Shown one piece after another: positions 39,624 to 53,994 of a DNA stretch of 64,000 bases; within the stretch, counting starts at the first letter, position 1; each line of letters starts with the position of its first letter. A program made the translations under genes and the position numbers. The stretch comes from Tetrahymena elliotti 4EA (taxonomy: Eukaryota > Ciliophora > Oligohymenophorea > Hymenostomatida > Tetrahymenidae): the NCBI GenBank assembly GCA_000231825.2, contig JH720373.1, forward strand, positions 44,560-108,559. The letters run 5' to 3'. The notes under the pieces are model-generated. The model searched no databases. It saw nothing but the letters and a program-made list of their open reading frames with translations, and had not been told where the DNA came from.

Positions 39624-42600
39624 TCAATCTGCAGGACCAAATTTATAGAAGTTTTTTAACATTTTGTTATTTTCTGGATTTAATGACAGACCTTTTATAT
39701 TATTAATAATATTTTAGTTATTCTTTTTTTAGAGCTGATGAATTTTTTTCTCAAATTTCCAAGAGTTTTCTTTTTTTGTTTGGTTTAGGAAATCAAAATC
39801 AAGCTAGTTTATAGTAGAAGGTCTAATTGAAAGGAACTTATACCTTTTAATTATTAAAAAATTAGTTAGTTTATTAAATAATATTATTTTTACATAGAAA
39901 TTAGTAAAGTGATTATCGTTGCTACAAAAGATAGAATAATATTTGCATTAGTCTTGTCTTCTAAAATTAAGAATATTATCTGTATTATAAGCTGAGGGAA
40001 ATCTTCTAGCAAAAACCTTTGTATAGCATTGTAGATTCTTCCATTAAAAGCTATACCAGCAATAGTCTTTTTTATAAATAATATTTGAATAATCTTAATA
40101 AATATATTTAAATTACCCTTAGTCTTAGAAAACTTATATTTCTTAAAAAATTAGGAAACACTACAACATTCGAAGGAGATATTAAATCAAGTGTATCTGA
40201 TACTGCATGAAATTCAATTAAAGTTGAAATTTCATAAAATTTGTCTATATCAGATGTTGGAATTAAAAATTTTTTTGACTTTTAGAAAAGCAATAGAATG
40301 AAATGTATTAAATTAATCAGAGTATTCAATCCAACAAAGAATATTGATGCATACATAATAGCTGCTCTTTAGCATTAGTAGCAACTTACTATGAATCCTA
40401 TATCAGTGAAGTAATTATATCTGTTATAAATTTTGTCATTCATTAAAAATTTCTAAAAATTAATAATTACCTTGTTATTTAAGAACTTGTTAAGGAGAAA
40501 ATATAAAGATATTTTCTATTTTAGTTTATCATTTTTTTCACTTCAGAAAGTATGATTCCAATTAATGATGTTGATGGTGTTAAAGAAGCTGCAGGGATTA
40601 AATGGGAGGTTGTGCTCAATATTTGTTAATATAAAGGATATTCCATCGAAAAGGTAATTAGAGCAAATCCTATGTAAACATAATAAGAATACCATGACAG
40701 GCCTTTGCCACAGGAGTCTATAAGACCATACTCGTATGTAAAATAAATAGGGCAAAATATGCATATAAAGTAATAAATAGGAATCATAAATATCATTAAT
40801 CTTTTTAAAAAAATATTTTCTTTCTAGCGTGATAGTTTGGTATTAAGCTAAATGACGGATTCATCAAATTTATAAAAAGTTGTGTCCTAATAAAAGAAAC
40901 TAAAAAATTTGTAAAGTTTTCCATTTTACCCGCTTTGATATAAAAATTTCAATACTCTAGCAGAAATACTATTATTTGATAATGAATCACTAATTTTTTA
41001 AATAAATTTTTAAAATAAAATTTTAGAGAAATTGATGTTAAAAATTAATAGTTTAAAAAAATGATCAATTATTAAATAATTGAAAAATTACATAGAATAA
41101 TTGATGGTTGTTTTATAGCTATAAGGAGAATACATTTAGATCAGGTAAAGATATTTAAAGAATTGTATACTATAGTTTGACAGATTTAATTCTTGTGGAG
41201 GGGCAAAATTCAAAAAATCAAGCATACTGTATTCATTCATTTTCAAAAGATTTCTATTTTTCTATGATGATTTGTCAATAAATTATTGTTCATTTTCTTC
41301 CTCAGAGGATTTGACTGATTCTTCTTCAAAAATATTTGATCCTTTTTATGAAAAAGTGAGCTGATTCATGATTTGGTTTCTGTTTAAGTGAAGTGAGTAA
41401 CTAAGAACAATTCTTTTGGTTGACTTATGAATAAATATATCCATTAATTTGTTTATTATTTTGAAGTTTTCACTTCCTTGGTAAAAGAATTTATCAAAAT
41501 TAACTTGCTAGATGAATACAGTTTCTATGTGTTTCTATTCGAGTAATTGAGAGTTGAAGATTAAATCTAAAAAGCTCTCATCATTGATTTGAGAGAAAAT
41601 GAAAAAAAGATAACAATTTATATTATTAAAATAAATGACCTTTTAGTTAAAAGCTTCCTCTGTTAACAATTTTTAAAGCTGCTTCAAATATTTTTTCAAA
41701 AGGATATCAAACCTAACCATATTCCACATTACCATTCCATAGGTAGAATAAGATATTTATGCTGTATATTTTTAATCAATTTCCAATAAATCTTATGAAT
41801 TAAAATTATATTTAATTCTATCTAATATTAAAGTTTTTTATTATTCTAAGCTGTTTTATGAACCCTCATTTGCATGTTTTTCATTTTGAAAATCATCTCT
41901 GTTTTTTAGCATTTTTTAAAATTGTTAGAAATAAGAATGAGAAGGGTTTAAAATTCCAGCATTAAATAATTGTAAAGGCATCATGACAAAAGTTTGATCA
42001 TCTTTTAAATAACTCTTAAAAATGCTATTTTAAAAAGAGTAAAGATATATATTTCTTTGTTAATTTTAGTCTATATAAATATTTCTTAGCCTAGGATGAT
42101 TCTTCCAATGTAATGTCAGTATTTATTCATCTATTTCATCGTTTTAAATAATAAGGCACTCAATTTTATTCATTTTTTCAGTTATTTTTGAAACAAGAGG
42201 AAAGTTAGAAGAAAAGCAATCGATGTAAGAGATATCTATAAATTTTAAATTTATAAGATTTTACCAATTTATTTATTCTAATTCTTTAGCTTCTATATTT
42301 ATTCTATTCATGTATAAAGCCTCTAAGTTTTTACTTGTATTTTAAATTAATTTTTATAGTTCATTTATCTGTTTTTTTCTTTCCTCTTCCTTGAATCTAT
42401 CAAAATTCATGCATTTAATACTTAAAGTCTTCAGCTTGCTGGCTTTGCTCCAATCTGCGCCAACAACTATCTCAGTTAATTACAAAACAGTAATTTAGGG
42501 AATTATAGCATTCATGAACTCCAGTGCTTCGTTTGATTAAGAATTCTATGCATTTTAAGGTGTTGATTTAAAAATTTCAAATGCTTATTTGGCCTTAAAC

Positions 42601-45600
42601 ATCTACAATTTGTTTAATTTTTTAAAATCAAAATTTTTGAGATTATTTTCAAGACAAATATTTGTTTTACTGACATTTAAATCCTATAAATTCCAAGCTA
42701 ATTAGTCTAGCATATTCTTAAAAATTTCCTTATCAGATAAGAAGAAGTTGCTATTTTTTGAAATGTCAAGCTTTTAAAGCTACCTAAATCCAACAAAAGT
42801 AGCCTTTTCAAATATTTTCTCAGTAATATTACAGTTTCTCAAGGATAAATTAATTAAACTGATTCTTAATGAATTCAGTGTATCATGAAATTAAAGCTTT
42901 TCTTTTTTTTAAAGGCCTTTCTTACGTTTCTTTTTTTTTTCCTTTTTTTATTTTTTTGTATCTGTTGAACTATCTTCTTCTGTCATTTCATCTTCCTCAT
43001 CTCCTTCATCTAAATTTTCACTTTCATATTATTCCTCTTCATCTTTATTATTATTATTGTTTTGATCATCCTCATCACTCATACTTTCGTATTAAAATTC
43101 ACCTTGATAAACTTCTTCCTATTTTAAAGAATCAAAACTTTCTTCAGAGTTATAAAAGGTGGGCTCGTAATCAAGATTTTCTTTATAAAGAGGATTATGA
43201 TTCAAAATAAGAGTTTCTAAATTTTCTAAGTTATGAATATTTAAATTTTCTAATTTTTTCATATCCAAATCATTGTTTTTTAGACATAAAAGCTTTATTG
43301 TCTAATTTTTTTCTCCAAAAAACGGTTTTTAAGATTCAAAAATAGACTGATTATTAGATAAAGTTAAACTTGTGAGCTATGTAAAGTTTTTTATTCTTAA
43401 AAAATCTAAATTATCTCTGATCGAAAATAATTTTAAAATTTCTATTTAACTTGGCAGAGATTTTAATGGCTTTTAAACTTATTAATTAATTGAATCATGC
43501 AAAATGAAAGTTTTTAACTTTATAAAATTTTAAAAATCAATTTTCTAATTATTTTTTTGATCTTTTTTCTCCTCTTGTTCATCTTCTTCAACATTAAGTA
43601 TCTCTAGATATTCAACAGTCTTCGAAATTCTATCAAGGAAAGTTTAAATTTGACTACATTTAAAGAAGAAAGATCTAGTTACTTTTAAAATTCTTAATTA
43701 AGAAAATTATTTTGAGTTTTCAGAATCTAAAATATTATTTAATCTTAAAAAGCTTCTTCTGAGATCTAAAATTTTTAACTAAGGAGCTAAATATTTAATT
43801 ATACTATCAAAGTAAGATAAGAGATACTACATTTATTATTTATCAACTGGATCATCACCATCCTCTTACTTTTACCAGCAATAAACCTCTTCAACATTAT
43901 CTAATTTACTTAATATTTTTTATTTATCCTAGTTAAGAAATTATTAAGAAGACAGGGAGGTTAGGTTTATAGATTTTACACACTTATCTAAATGCTTCAA
44001 ATCAGCATATTCATAATCATTAGAAGCAAATAAATAATCTGAATTTAATTTAATATTTGTTCTATCAAAAGATTGGTATAAAAGCTATTCAGTTAGCTCA
44101 TCTTATTTTTAAATATAAATCTACTTTTTACTTTCCTCTTTAATAGCATCATTCATTATTTATTTTTGAATTTTCTCATAAATTTTTACTGTCTTTTTTT
44201 CATAATCTAAATTATCTGCTTCATCTTGATTTTATTCATTCTCTTTCTCATTAATTTCATTTTTATCATCTTCAATTTTTAGTTCTTATTCCTCAGCTTT
44301 ACCATATGTCTTATCATCTTTATCATCATTTTCTATTATTATTGTAAATAAATTTAATATCTATAAACAAAATTAGTAAATAAAATATGATTATTCATTC
44401 ATTTTAAGTTTGACTTGTTAAAATTCACTGCAAAAAAAAGGAATTATTTTGTAGAAATAAGGGAATAAAATGATTTATGTTAGGTATAGATATGGGATTA
44501 AATCTTAAAATTCTTTAAGCTAAAACTAACTTGTTTTTAAAGTTAATCAAAAATCAGTCTAATAAACTATTATAATCAGGGTTTAACTATCCTATTTTTG
44601 ATTTTTTGAGAGTCTCTATCATATTTTAGAAATTCTCAATGGATTTCATTAATACTTTTAATATTGTTATTTGATCAATTATTTTAATATTCCTGATTTA
44701 TTTTAAAAATGATAGAGATGTTCATATTCCTTATTCTTTTAGTTCCGATGACGGATATTCCTGATTTCCCTATGAGATTTTCAAACACTGATTATAACTT
44801 AATATAATTTCATAAAAAACTATTTTTTATTTAGGAAAGTTTATGGAAATTCCCATATTTCTACAATAGGTAAAATAAGATAGTTACTTTTTTATATTTT
44901 GTTGACATTGGCTATTTGCTGGAGGTTTTGATAATAATGAATTAGTTTATTTGTTCTAAAAGTTGTTAGGTTAATATATTTTTGCGGATTAAATGAACCC
45001 ATGTATTTTTGTTCAATATGTATATTCTTCAATATTAGAGTTTTTAGCTAGTGAGCTATTGGTTCACACATATCTGTGATGAAAAAGTTACTTTCATCTT
45101 TTCTCAAAAATATCTAATCAAGTTCTAAGAAAGACAATTTTTAGAACTTTTTCCAATCAATTTAATAAATAAATTTGACACTACATTTGATACTTCTTAA
45201 TCTTAATTTTTCTAAGCATGTATCATTTAACTACTAAAATAATTCAAGCAAGCTATCTTACTCAAAATTACATCTACAAAGAATAAGACTTTTTAATTAT
45301 TTGAATTAACTCCATACCGCTCCTTTAATCAATTTATTCATATTTACTAAATTTTCAACATCTCCTTCAATTTTTAACCTTTTTAAATAAGGAGCACATT
45401 TGTTTAAACCTTAACTTAACTACTATATCTCAGAATTTAAAACCAAAGTGATATCTTCAAGAGCTGGAATAAAAATAATATCCATATTAATAATTGTCAT
45501 AGTCACCCCAATATACTTTTATACCAATAAATCTCTCAACTTTAAGTCTTTTAAAGTATTATCTATATTTGATTGTATTTAAAGACGGCTCATACCAATC

Positions 45601-48479
45601 CTTTTTCTCATAGATAAAACATTTTCCACATGTTAAATGTCTTTTATTTAAATATTTATATTAATAAAATAAATTATTAGAAATAGTAAGTAAATAAATA
45701 TAAAACAATTTTTACTTAAAAAGATGAGATTAATGTCTATATCTTGTAAAGACTTTCTGGAGAATATGTTTAAATCAAAATCTTATCCTAACTCATTTTT
45801 AGTATCAATTAAAAAGTTACAGTAATCTTCAATCTACAATTCTTGGATTTAATCATTTTCTATTGATTGTTTAATATATTACCATTAAGTTTAAACAGTT
45901 TGAGATTCTTACTTACTTTAGTATTTAAAATCATATCCTAAATTAGAGCTATAGTAGATTCCCTTTTATGATATCTTTATTAATTTTTTAGGATATAAAT
46001 ATCGAAGAAAAGAAATAAATTACACTTTTTGAACATTCCTAAATAAGAGATTTTAGAATGGGAGAAATGTAATTTTAATCGATCATAATCAAAGAGTAAC
46101 TCTGAACCAACTCCTTATTAAAATATCTTAGAGAATGAATATCATTCAATTACTAATAACTACTAGGGTATTTAGGAAGAGAAGCATCAAACAAGAAATT
46201 CAGATCTAATTAATTAAAAAAATTTTAAACAAATCCTATTTTTTTTATTTTTCCTTTTTGCCAATTTATAAAAAGCTTAATTTCTTCTAGATTTTCTGGG
46301 TAAAGAGCAGTGTCATAAAATAAAAGTACTTTAATTTTTTACAAATCTCTAAGCTTTTAAAATAGCATAGAAAACAAATTATCTTTAATCCTTCCTAACC
46401 TCATGAATTTGATAGAAGTAATAATGCTAGAATACTAATCAATAATATCTGTCAAGTATATGAAAGATGATATATCTTCAAAGTGAAATTTGTTTATTAT
46501 CAACTCAATTCTTTTTTTTACTTTCTTATTGTTCTTCTAACTTGAAATACGTTTTTCAATCACAAAATTATCAAATTTCTTTTTCCTAAAAATATCTGAC
46601 TCAATGCTTTACACGGCTTTGTAAAATTTCTTTTACTTTAGTTTAAACTTTTCCTCTTCATTCAAAGACTCTTCATTTTTAATATCAAGAAACAAATAAT
46701 TGTAAAAATCAGGTGTTCCTTCTTCCAATCTAGATAAGTATTCATCTTCTTCAAAATCTTCAACACTAACTTTAGATTTCTGATCTTCCTATTTTTTAGA
46801 TTTTGAAAAACTATCAACCTATGAAATGTAAACTATTGTAAAAAATTTTTTGATGGATTAATATCTAAGTAAGTTTATTAAAAATTATCTTGTAAAATTT
46901 ATAAAATTTATTTGTTTCATTCATCTTTTGAAACATTTTGGTAAAATAATTAATAGATTTTATTTAAAGTAAATAAATTGAAAAAAAATAAAGGGGAGAG
47001 GAAAGAATTAATCAGCTTCCAAAAAGTGTTTTATTTTTATTTGATTTTTAAATATTTCAATAGATTGATTTTTAAGTATTGATGCCCTCCCTTATTTATA
47101 CCAAAAAAAGATAATTAAATGTGAATACCTGATTTGAGTTTTAAGATTGAAATTATTGATATTGTTCTAATAAAGATTAATAGCTATCCAAATCAAAAGG
47201 ATTATAATTTTATTTGGATCTTTCTTAATAAAAAATTGAGAGCTCAAGTAAATCCAAAACGATGGAATTTATCTATTCGAGATATTATATTTTTAAATAA
47301 TCTTATTAAAACATGACAAACATAGCTGATTCTCTTCTTATTTAGCTAATATTATCTACAATTTATTAAAAAATATTCATTTATTGTTTATAAGCCAAAA
47401 TAAAATTACCTATTTATCTAAAGATTCTACTTGAGAATATTGCTGGACTTGATTATAAAAAGATAATATTCTCCATAAATTTTTTACTATCAAAGATAAA
47501 CTGTCTACAACTATTGATATCAAAAATGGAATAGACTACTCTTAAAGTTTTGATTCTCTAAAGAACTTTAATAATTTTAAAAACATCTATTGTTCTTATG
47601 TTCTCAAAAGTAACTTCTTCGATCAAATCAAGAAAATCTCCATATTCCAAAAACAAATTCTTATCTTTTTTTTCATTTTTCATGAGAATTTTAATATTAA
47701 ACTCTACCAACTTTCTTGAGTTGACTTATGAGTTTTTCATTCTACTTGATTACTGTTTTTTATTAAGTTATAAATTATTTTACTATAATAATTTAAACTA
47801 TTGTTCTCCATCACACTTTTATCTCTGTAGTATATTGTTCTAACTTTCACTTTAAATATTTTTAAATACAAGATCTGATTTTTAATTATTAACTGTTGAA
47901 TCAGATTATTTTCTTTTAACTTCATTTCCTGATTATTAGTATTTTAGGGATTCCACTTACTTTAATTTTATTGAGCCAGATTAACCTAATTATTTATCAC
48001 ATTGTTCATTTTCATTTTTACTATTTTCTATTTGTTAACTTTCATCAATGTCCTAATCCTCCTCCTCATCCTTATTACTATCGCTATCAGAAATATCATC
48101 ATGATCTTCTTCATCAGCACTAAACATAAAGTTAATAAAATATGAAAGTATAGATTTTATTTTATTTTAATTACTTTTAATCATCTTGATTAACTAGATC
48201 CTTAATTTACACTTCTTATGTTTCTTTATTATCATTTTATGAATCGTATTTTTCAGTAGTTTTGACAAAAAACGAGCGTAAATTATCTTTTTCTTCCTAA
48301 CAAATCAATATTGCTCTTGAAGGTATTTAATTATAAAATTTCTTTTGATTATAGTCATTTTTCATTTAAAGAAGCTTGCTCCTATTCATTTTTTCATTGA
48401 TTTAAGAGTTAAGTTTTTGTAAAGTAGCCGATTTTTTCAATCGCTACCCATTTAGATTTTAATTAGGATTCGGTTTCAT
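39624..48479 (-). CDS. giant leucine-rich, C-terminally membrane-anchored protein (ciliate family)
   Basis: Nine exons: 48175-48479, 47129-48119, 46026-46818, 45716-45937, 44888-45640, 40542-44332, 40117-40452, 39894-40066 and 39624-39843. All eight junctions match in phase, the summed length is divisible by three, and the product is about 2,527 residues. Order: a charged, acidic N-terminus (DEEDHDDISDSDSNKDEEED); about 1,500 residues rich in irregular leucine repeats such as LENLNIHNLENLETLILNHN; an acidic insert followed by Lys-rich stretch near the middle of exon 6; then roughly six C-terminal hydrophobic segments (for example LMIFMIPIYYFICIFCPIYF and FPQLIIQIIFLIL). The longest intron, 44333-44887, is the weakest link: an ATG at 44402 could start a separate downstream gene and a TGA at 44781 end an upstream one. 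The decayed neighbour carries both ends, which favours one gene. Function is unknown. Confidence 0.65.
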
Positions 48480-50265
48480 GTTTAAATATTTTAAAAAAGT
48501 TGTATCTTTTATTGAGAGCAAATTTGTTAATTATTATTAATTTACTGTTTATTTTTGAAACTCTATCCTTTAAATGTAAGGAATTTTAAATCTGTAAATG
48601 TTTGTTTCTACCTATACACATAAAACTACTTTTTTTACTGAATGATATTATATTTTAAGCATTATTATCATACAAAAAATATCATTTCTAATCAATCCAA
48701 AAACTACTTTACAAAAAAAAATATTTTCACAAAATATTTTAAAAAAATACAAATTTAATCTAAAACATATTACTTTTATTATGAAATTAAAAATCTTAAT
48801 TCACAATAAATAATCTTTTAGAAATAAAACCCATCAATATAATTTTCATCATGTATTATTAAAAAATTTAAGCTCATGGGCTGCATTTCCAAACAGAATA
48901 GAACAGTATTGTAATAAATTTAATAAAATTATCAAAAAGATGTGAAATAGGTTTCCAAAGTTTATCAGAGTTGGTTGATACATTCTTTTGAAGTGTGTTT
49001 AATTAAATCTTCATAAAATCCAACAATTTTAATCTTTCTATCTAAATTTAAATAAATTAATTTTTTCATTTCTTCAAATTTTAAAAAAGCACAATATAAA
49101 TAAAAACAATTTCTCATTTATTTAACTATTTTATAAATTAAAATCTAATAGAAAATGTTTTTAAAAAATAATTTTTGATTGATTAATAACTGAACTTTTT
49201 TGGATTTCTTATTTATTATAAATAAATAATTTTATACTCCCATAACTGTAAGACTTTTTAAATAAATTTATTAGAGCTGATTCTTTGTTGCATCAACTTT
49301 TATTGAATATCATTACTTGAAGTACTTGTTTTTTTTAAGGTTTTATTTTTTATTATTGTAATTAATTTCATAAAAAAATAATTTTTAATTTTTAGAAATG
49401 CTTACATTTTTTAAAAATTTTAAATTTACCAACAAATAAATTTTTCATTTTTCCAAATTTTTAATTGAAATTGAAATTAATTTAAAAAATAATATTTTTT
49501 AATGTGGACAATTTATCTAATATATTGAAAAGGATATCTTATATTTTTTTATTTTGTAAGATGTAAATTTTATGGTTATTTTTTAATTAATTTATATGGA
49601 ATTTAATTCACCATCAAATAAATATTTATTTTAAATAATTTAAGAAAATATAAAGAGAGATATAAAGTAATGGTAGATACTAAGTATTTTTACTTTTGTT
49701 GACTTTTAAGAATGTTAAATATAATAAAATTTTTGTTTAAAAATGAGAATTTAGATAAATGAAAGGAATGATAGACAAATTTACAAATCAATTTATTGAT
49801 TAAATAGTAACAAAAGAATGCATTTATTCGATTAAATTAAATGACTTTTTTTGACATGAAGAAATGAAGGTTTGAATAAAAAAAATAAAGGAGATAACTT
49901 TACTTAAAAGAAAATAAAAATTACATTTATATCAATTAATTGATTAGATTAAAAATGATAAAATAGAAGAAAATAAGTGGATAAGTTATACAGTTTTTTT
50001 AAAAAAAGGAGAAGTGACTAATATTTTTGTTTGTTTGTTTGTTTGTTCGTTTAAATTATATTCTACCTTTTAAATAGTTTGTTAAGATTGTGTTTATTTA
50101 ATATATAGACTATCATTATTTTAATCTAAAAACAGATTTGTTTATTAATTAGTTTTTATTTATTTGATGACAATAACTATAAGTTACTGTTGAAATAGAA
50201 CTAATAAAATCAATCAATAAATAATTAATTGATCTTATTTATTATTCGAAGATATTTCATTAACC
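48480..50265. other. AT-rich intergenic DNA between divergent genes
   Basis: No gene is seen. A (GTTT)n tract lies at about 50026-50050. Confidence 0.5.
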
Positions 50266-51762
50266 ATGAAAAGTGTGGCAGACGTAAGCATTTCAGAGAG
50301 CTACTTTTCTCTTCCAAAAATAGAAACAAAGAATTAACTTCTTTAGAGGAACATCTTTTAAAATCGCATAAGCACTATAAGGGAAAGCTAAGATAATATT
50401 TAGAAATTAGAATAAATGTCTTAGGAGTTTCTTAGGGATGCAGAAAAATAAGATCAGCCTTTTACATTTATATAATTACCTACATACTTTTAAATAATGT
50501 AGAGTTATAACTAGCTCAACTTTAAGGATGAGGCGAAAAGCAGTGAGCATTAAAATTCATTGTAAAATGCATCATTTCTCCATAATCCATAATAAATTCT
50601 TGCTCATAATTACAGCTAAACAACAACCAATAAAAAATTTGTTTAAAAAAAGAATAGTCTTTTTGACTAATAATCTACAGCAAATGCAACAAAACAATAG
50701 GAAAGCTTTTCTGAGGCTTTTAATAAAGACAAAAAGATATTTCGTTCATAGTCTTAATAGAATTATTAGTTGTAAAAATTTAAGAAAATAAAAGTATAAA
50801 AATCGAATGTGAATTAAAGTAGTCTTGAAGAAGAAATGTTTGTCAAAGAGAATTGGAATGAGTAATAAAAATATGAATTGTAAACAGGAGAAACTCTCAA
50901 TTTCCTTTTTAAAAACTTAGCAGAAAATTTATCGAATTTAGTGAAATATAAATCTGAAAAATACTGCATTAAAATAATAGAAAAAAATGTAAACTATAAT
51001 AAAAAGCTAAAAAAGTTAATTGACATTGAAAATACTTCTTTTAAAGAATATAGTGCAGCCTTACTTCTATAAAGATATTTGAGAATTCATTACAAGCATC
51101 TTCACTAGTCTTAAAATAGATAAAATGTAAATTAAAATTAAGGAGTATTGAATCCTTTAATTAATAATAATATATTTGGTAATAATGCCCATTCAGATTA
51201 AATTCGTGAATAATAGCTGCCTAGCATAGTTTATAATTCTGCATTTAATGTTAATAAAGAAGAGTCTAAAGTATCCCAAGGAGATACAAAGTCTAAAGAT
51301 AAATAGACTTCTTCGTCTGCATTAGTCCATGATAAATAATTCTTAGATAATATTTTAGATTTAAACATAAGACTAGAAGAATGGATAATGACGATGTAAA
51401 AAGTATAAATAGATTAATTTTCACACCAATTAGTAGATATTACAGAATAAGTCTTTGGTAAAATAATTCATCATTGTTAAAATTTTATTTATTTCTTTAA
51501 TTAATAAATTATAGAGAAAGAGTTGAGTTATAAGAATTAGCTTATAAACCATTAAAAGAAATAGAGTTACTTAGAATTAAAATAATTAATCAAAAGCAAG
51601 TATTCCCTGAACCTGAGAATTATGAAAAGTAATCTAAGTCAGTAAATCAAAGCATGTGAAGAAAAAAATGGTGATATCAAATTTGTCCATAAGCAATGCA
51701 TAAATAAAGGTGACTGTATAGACAAAGTTATAGGCTGTATAGAAAAATTAGATTTATATTGA
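50266..51762 (+). CDS. orphan hydrophilic protein, predicted coiled coils
   Basis: Two exons, 50266-51457 and 51515-51762, are joined across a 57-nt intron with matching phase. They give 479 residues. Composition is K/N/Q/S-rich throughout. Helical segments are likely around residues 210-260 (FLFKNLAENLSNLVKYKSEK) and in the last 100 residues (KELSYKNQLINHQKKQSYLE). Several cysteines lie near the C-terminus (ACEEKN...KQCINKGDCIDKVIGC). No membrane segment or recognised domain is seen. The start is the first ATG of the frame and lies in a favourable A-rich context. Confidence 0.75.
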
Positions 51763-53994
51763 ATTTTCATACATGTATCATAAACATTGTCCATTATTTA
51801 TTTTAAAATTCTCAGTTTATTTGTGATTTTTTTGGTTTTTTAAGAAGTATTTATTTCCCTTTCTGTTGTTGTTCTTTCTATTCATTTTTTGCTTTTCTGA
51901 TTCTATTCATTCGTATTTTAAAAGAATTGTCTATTTTTATTTTAAATCACTTAAGAATCTCTTTAATTCCTTACTTTTTTTCATTTTAAAACTCTTTTAT
52001 AATTTTACAAAATTCTTCTTTCGATTTTTCTTGATAAATATGGTCATTTTAAAATAAAATATTAAATTTATCTCAAAGATAAATAATTTGAGAAATCTAA
52101 TGCATCTATTGAACATCTTTTTTAATTTCAAAAAAATTAAAAGTTTCATGTTTTTATAGAAGAATTAGATTGATAATAAGAGTTGTTCATTAAAAAATAA
52201 TTTATAATATAATTACCCCTTTATATTCAATATTAAGAAAATTTTTAAGAATTATCCAAATTCTTCTTCAATTGAATTATTGATTGATTTCTCTTTATTT
52301 ATTATTTTTCTAATCTAATTAGTAAGATAAAAACCGGAACTATTTTTTATATACAGATAAATAGGATACAAAATCCGAAAATGAAATTTTTAGGTACTTG
52401 GTACTTTTCGGTTGATTTTAGAAATTGGCCAAATTGTAGATAATCTATTTCAAACAAGAATAAATTTCATTGAAACCAATCACTTTCAAAAGTGATTTAC
52501 AAAAATTTGATAGAAATAACAAAATGGTTTTGTAATAATCAAATTTTTTTAGCCTATATCCATCCCAATTTAAAAATATAAAAGACAGAAGTTAATGTGT
52601 ATGGGGTCCATTTTTGAATCAAAGTAACTAAAAAAACTTTTTATTTCTATCCTTTCTGCTGATCATTTTAAAAACAAATCAACAAAAGTTCTGTTTCTTG
52701 CTCAAACAAAAACTTTGAGTTTTTTACAAAAATGCCTAAAAATGAATGGGATTTTAAATCCTATTTGTACAATAATCAAATTAAAATGATTAAATTATTT
52801 AAAAAATTGATTTATTTTCTTGTGATGATAAGAAATTTTCTAAAGTGTAAAAAAATTAATTCTTTTATAAAAAGTGAATTTCACTTAATTGTAAGAGTTC
52901 AAAATTAAAAAATTGTTCAATCAATTATTTGAATCCTCATCCTCTTACATTTTTAAAAGGTTAATTAAACAGATGTTTATTTATTTTTGTTAAATAAATC
53001 ATTAATCTTAAACTCTATGTCTATTTTTGTTTAGTATTTATTTATTGCTTTCTTTTTTAAAAAAGTAAAATTCCAATAGAATGAAACAAATTGCTTTGCT
53101 TTAAAATCATTTTTGTAAGGAGTTGAAGTTGATGTAAAGAATCAGATATGAAAACTTTTTATTTTAGGTAGATAGATTGATATATATTTATATTAAAGTA
53201 AGTAGACTTAGTGAGATACTTTTAGGTAAATTAAAGAGGATAGTTATTTTTAATCTTTTATTTAGGTTGTTATAAAAGATAATTTTTTCAAGAAATTGTA
53301 AGGATAAATTCTGATTTATTCAAAAAGCACTTATATAATTGTTTATTTCAAAAACTTTGTCATATTTTTGAGTATTTATAACTTATATGCTTATATATAC
53401 AATTGCTCATATTATTATTCCAGAAAACTTCTATAATTTCAAAGTAGATGATGCTAATCCTTAAATCATGGATTATTATAATCTGAATTACTCAAATAAG
53501 GTATAAAGTTGTAAGTTAGCTGGAAAATATTTTATTATTTCAATATCCTAGCATCAATTTTAAACTACCACACCTAATAAAAATAAAAAAAAGATTTTAA
53601 TTTTTTGTTTGCCTTATGTGTTTCAAAATTTGAAAAAAAACTTTAAAACTTCAACGAAATGAATGAAATTATAAAAGAAAAATCCCTGTATCAAGAAGCA
53701 TATTTGTTACAAAGGAAAAGTAATAAAGACAGAATTTATTAAACTATTTACTCATAATACTAAAAGAAATTCTTTTACATTTGTTTTAGATTGAATTAAT
53801 TAATTAATAAGCAAATAATTTAATGATTTATTGTATCTATTAATTAATTGATTGATTGATATGTTTATGTGATATAAAGGTGAATATTCACACAACAATT
53901 ACATATTTAATTAAATTAAAAAATTTACATTAATTCAGTCAGTCTTCACTTTCATTAAAAGATTAACACAAAAAAACAACTTTGACAAAATAAA
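51763..53994. other. AT-rich intergenic DNA
   Basis: The plus ORF at 51866-52057 is F/L-rich low complexity and not credible. The stretch 52320-52600 has somewhat higher GC and short inverted motifs, but no gene or known element was identified. Confidence 0.45.

Noticed and set aside
40925..40985. A 37-nt intron near 40.95 kb in the same gene
   Set aside because: It came from miscounting a run of five T; the corrected frame reads through without a stop.
42845..42925. An intron in the lysine-rich part of the large leucine-rich gene
   Set aside because: Careful counting of the A runs shows the frame is continuous there; no intron is needed.
42869..43210. 113-codon plus-strand ORF and other plus ORFs in 38.8-47.9 kb
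   Set aside because: Antisense shadows of the large leucine-rich gene and its pseudogene.
51866..52057. 63-codon F/L-rich plus ORF
   Set aside because: Homopolymer-driven composition, no coding signature.
52320..52600. Possible element shared with 7340-7480 (both with ACCGG and TTTCAATGAAATTTAT motifs)
   Set aside because: Only short matches were visible; not enough to claim a repeat family.
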